From SIG672 sp045605765 (lineage in GTDB: Bacteria > Bacillota > Clostridia > Oscillospirales > CAG-272), in the NCBI GenBank assembly GCA_045605765.1, contig JAZUQQ010000021.1, forward strand, positions 1 through 62,279: a stretch of 62,279 nt of DNA, read 5' to 3'. Every line of letters begins with the position of its first letter. Within the stretch, counting starts at the first letter, position 1. Under the pieces are notes generated by a model, which saw nothing but the letters and a program-made list of their open reading frames with translations, was not told the origin of the DNA and made no database searches. A program made the position numbers and the translations under genes. Shown here piece after piece: positions 61,355 to 62,279 of the stretch.

Positions 61355-61705
61355 TGGTGGAGCCGAGGGGAATCGAACCCCTGTCCGAAAACCTGTCCGC
61401 AGAGTTTTCTCCGAGCGCAGTCTTTCTTTAAGATTCCCCTCCGAGTATGCCGAAAGACAGGCTCACCCGAACGGTAGCTTCATTAATTCATGGAAGGACT
61501 CAAAGCTTTGCCCAACACACGTTCACCGCTAAGTCACGCCGCAGCCCGAGTCGCGGTACTCTCGGGTGCGACGGTAGCTGCGTTAAGCAGCTACTGCTAA
61601 TTTGTTATTGTTAGCGTTTAATTTTAAAGTGCACATTTTTAGGAAGTTATGCGCTTCCGCTCGCTTACTCCGTTTCAAAATCCCCGTCGAAACCTTTACG
61701 GCCCC
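61355..61705 (-). ncRNA. ssrA: Transfer-messenger RNA (tmRNA)
   Basis: About 351 bases. The 5' end GGGGCCG pairs over 7 bp with CGGCTCC before the encoded ACCA, and the T-arm ggttcgattcccc gives the tRNA-like half. The tag frame is at 61583-61615 on the minus strand: GCT resume codon, then a peptide read as ANNNKLAVAA and TAA. The stop codon lies in the loop of an 8-bp stem (gtagctgc / gcagctac). It rescues stalled ribosomes and tags the products for proteolysis. A possible promoter (TTACAA-18-TAATAT) lies in the 3' end of the upstream gene. The smpB gene is not in the window. Confidence 0.97.
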
Positions 61706-61717
61706 GTGTATGAGATA

Positions 61718-62279
61718 TTAATCAGAGCTCATATTTGATTGTAATATTTTTTCGATATCCGCCGACATATACGAAATATGCCTTTCGGCATCTTTTTCGT
61801 TATGCGTGAAAAACTCACACTCCTTATCGGTCTTGCAGGAGGAATAAAGCTCGGTCGCGTAGCTGATACGCTCGTACACATCGTCCTCGGCGAAATAATC
61901 GAGGCTCACGCTTTTAAACGGCTTTACCGTTTTTAAAAGAGAGAGCGGGTAAAAGCAAGGGTTTGCTTCCAAAAAGCGAAAATCTATTTCATACCAGCCC
62001 TTGCGGATAGCGGTGATATTTTCTCTCCAAAACGGCTTTCCGTGCTTTTCGATATAAGGGTGGATAATATCGCGCACGTACATAGTATCGGTGAGAATAT
62101 GCACGTAATATCCGAGATAATACGATCTTTTGTATTTATCCGATTCGTTTTTTGCGTATTTCTCGAAAAACTCGGCGTTGTCCTTGAAGCGTTGCTCATA
62201 AGAAACGCCCTCGCGCTTCCAATGCGAAACGTCTTTTGAGGGGAGATAGGTAAAATCGTCAACCATTCGTCCGCTGTCG
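61718..62279 (-). CDS. Zinc-dependent phospholipase C-like protein, 5' end outside the window
   Basis: The frame is open to the window edge (DSGRMVDDFTYLPSKDVSHW), so the first part is missing; the ATG at 62266 is unlikely to be the true start. At least 186 residues. HILTDTMYVRD and YYLGYYVHIL resemble the helical metal-binding core of zinc phospholipase C/S1-P1-like proteins of Firmicutes, where His and Asp residues hold metal. The family call is tentative. It lies on the same strand as tmRNA and upstream of it by 12 bases. Confidence 0.65.
   Translation of the reverse strand, partial: DSGRMVDDFTYLPSKDVSHWKREGVSYEQRFKDNAEFFEKYAKNESDKYKRSYYLGYYVHILTDTMYVRDIIHPYIEKHGKPFWRENITAIRKGWYEIDFRFLEANPCFYPLSLLKTVKPFKSVSLDYFAEDDVYERISYATELYSSCKTDKECEFFTHNEKDAERHISYMSADIEKILQSNMSSD

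Noticed and set aside
1..62279. CRISPR array, tRNA or rRNA genes
   Set aside because: No regularly spaced direct repeats were found, and apart from the tRNA-like half of tmRNA I saw no tRNA or rRNA sequence.

Overview
The window looks like a low-to-mid GC, Gram-positive endospore-former of the class Clostridia, most likely an Oscillospiraceae/Ruminococcaceae-type gut anaerobe. The evidence is spoIVA with a YlmC/YmxH protein, a CIRCE-controlled hrcA-grpE-dnaK-dnaJ operon, pyruvate phosphate dikinase, tandem PHP-domain proteins, DUF1846 and DUF711 proteins, and strong TTGACA/TATAAT promoters. The genus is inferred, not shown.

Layout. 1-1.6 kb: 3' part of a large serine recombinase, the edge of a mobile element abutting ylmC-spoIVA. 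3.5-4.2 kb: an IS200-type insertion sequence with a broken tnpA. 4.3-11 kb (minus): a membrane protein, an EF-G paralogue, a YhcC-type radical SAM protein, an orphan and degenerate rnfC-rnfD pair, and a 49-residue membrane protein. 11.2-13.6 kb (plus): a PfkB-like protein, an alpha/beta-hydrolase-like protein and ruvX; the first two have lost catalytic residues. 13.7-19.2 kb (minus): pth, mfd and a PrsA-like lipoprotein. 19.4-22.1 kb (plus): ppdK. 22.1-24.4 kb: an accessory cassette of two SipW-type secreted proteins around a dedicated ER-type signal peptidase, closed by a diverged copy of the last codons of ppdK. 24.5-31.4 kb: an unknown gene, a YD-repeat lipoprotein, a purine permease, two PHP phosphoesterases and DUF1846. 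31.4-32.5 kb: a decayed region with nested inverted repeats. 32.5-38.4 kb: LytTR/DUF3021 pair, tcdA-like, radC, histidine kinase, ychF and a divergent OmpR-type regulator. 38.6-48.6 kb: DUF711, ACT protein, rpoC, rpoB and divergent rpsT. 48.6-51 kb: a BspA-type leucine-rich-repeat lipoprotein facing a small HTH regulator across an operator-rich promoter. 51-56.9 kb: prmA and the heat-shock operon. 57.1-59 kb: tandem glycine riboswitch, attenuator and a Na+/alanine-glycine symporter. 59.3-61.2 kb: ECF sigma, anti-sigma and YfjL-like protein. 61.3-61.7 kb: tmRNA. The end holds a truncated zinc-phospholipase-C-like gene.

How parts work together. The recombinase, IS200 and SipW cassette are accessory islands in an otherwise house-keeping stretch. 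The SipW cassette is the best candidate for a less described system: one strong promoter, an abundant-type substrate gene, a GC-rich hairpin, the peptidase, and a second substrate translationally overlapped with it. The flanking ppdK repeat suggests how it arrived. The glycine riboswitch, CIRCE element and HTH operators give direct evidence of regulation. All functional statements come from reading motifs; no database search was run.
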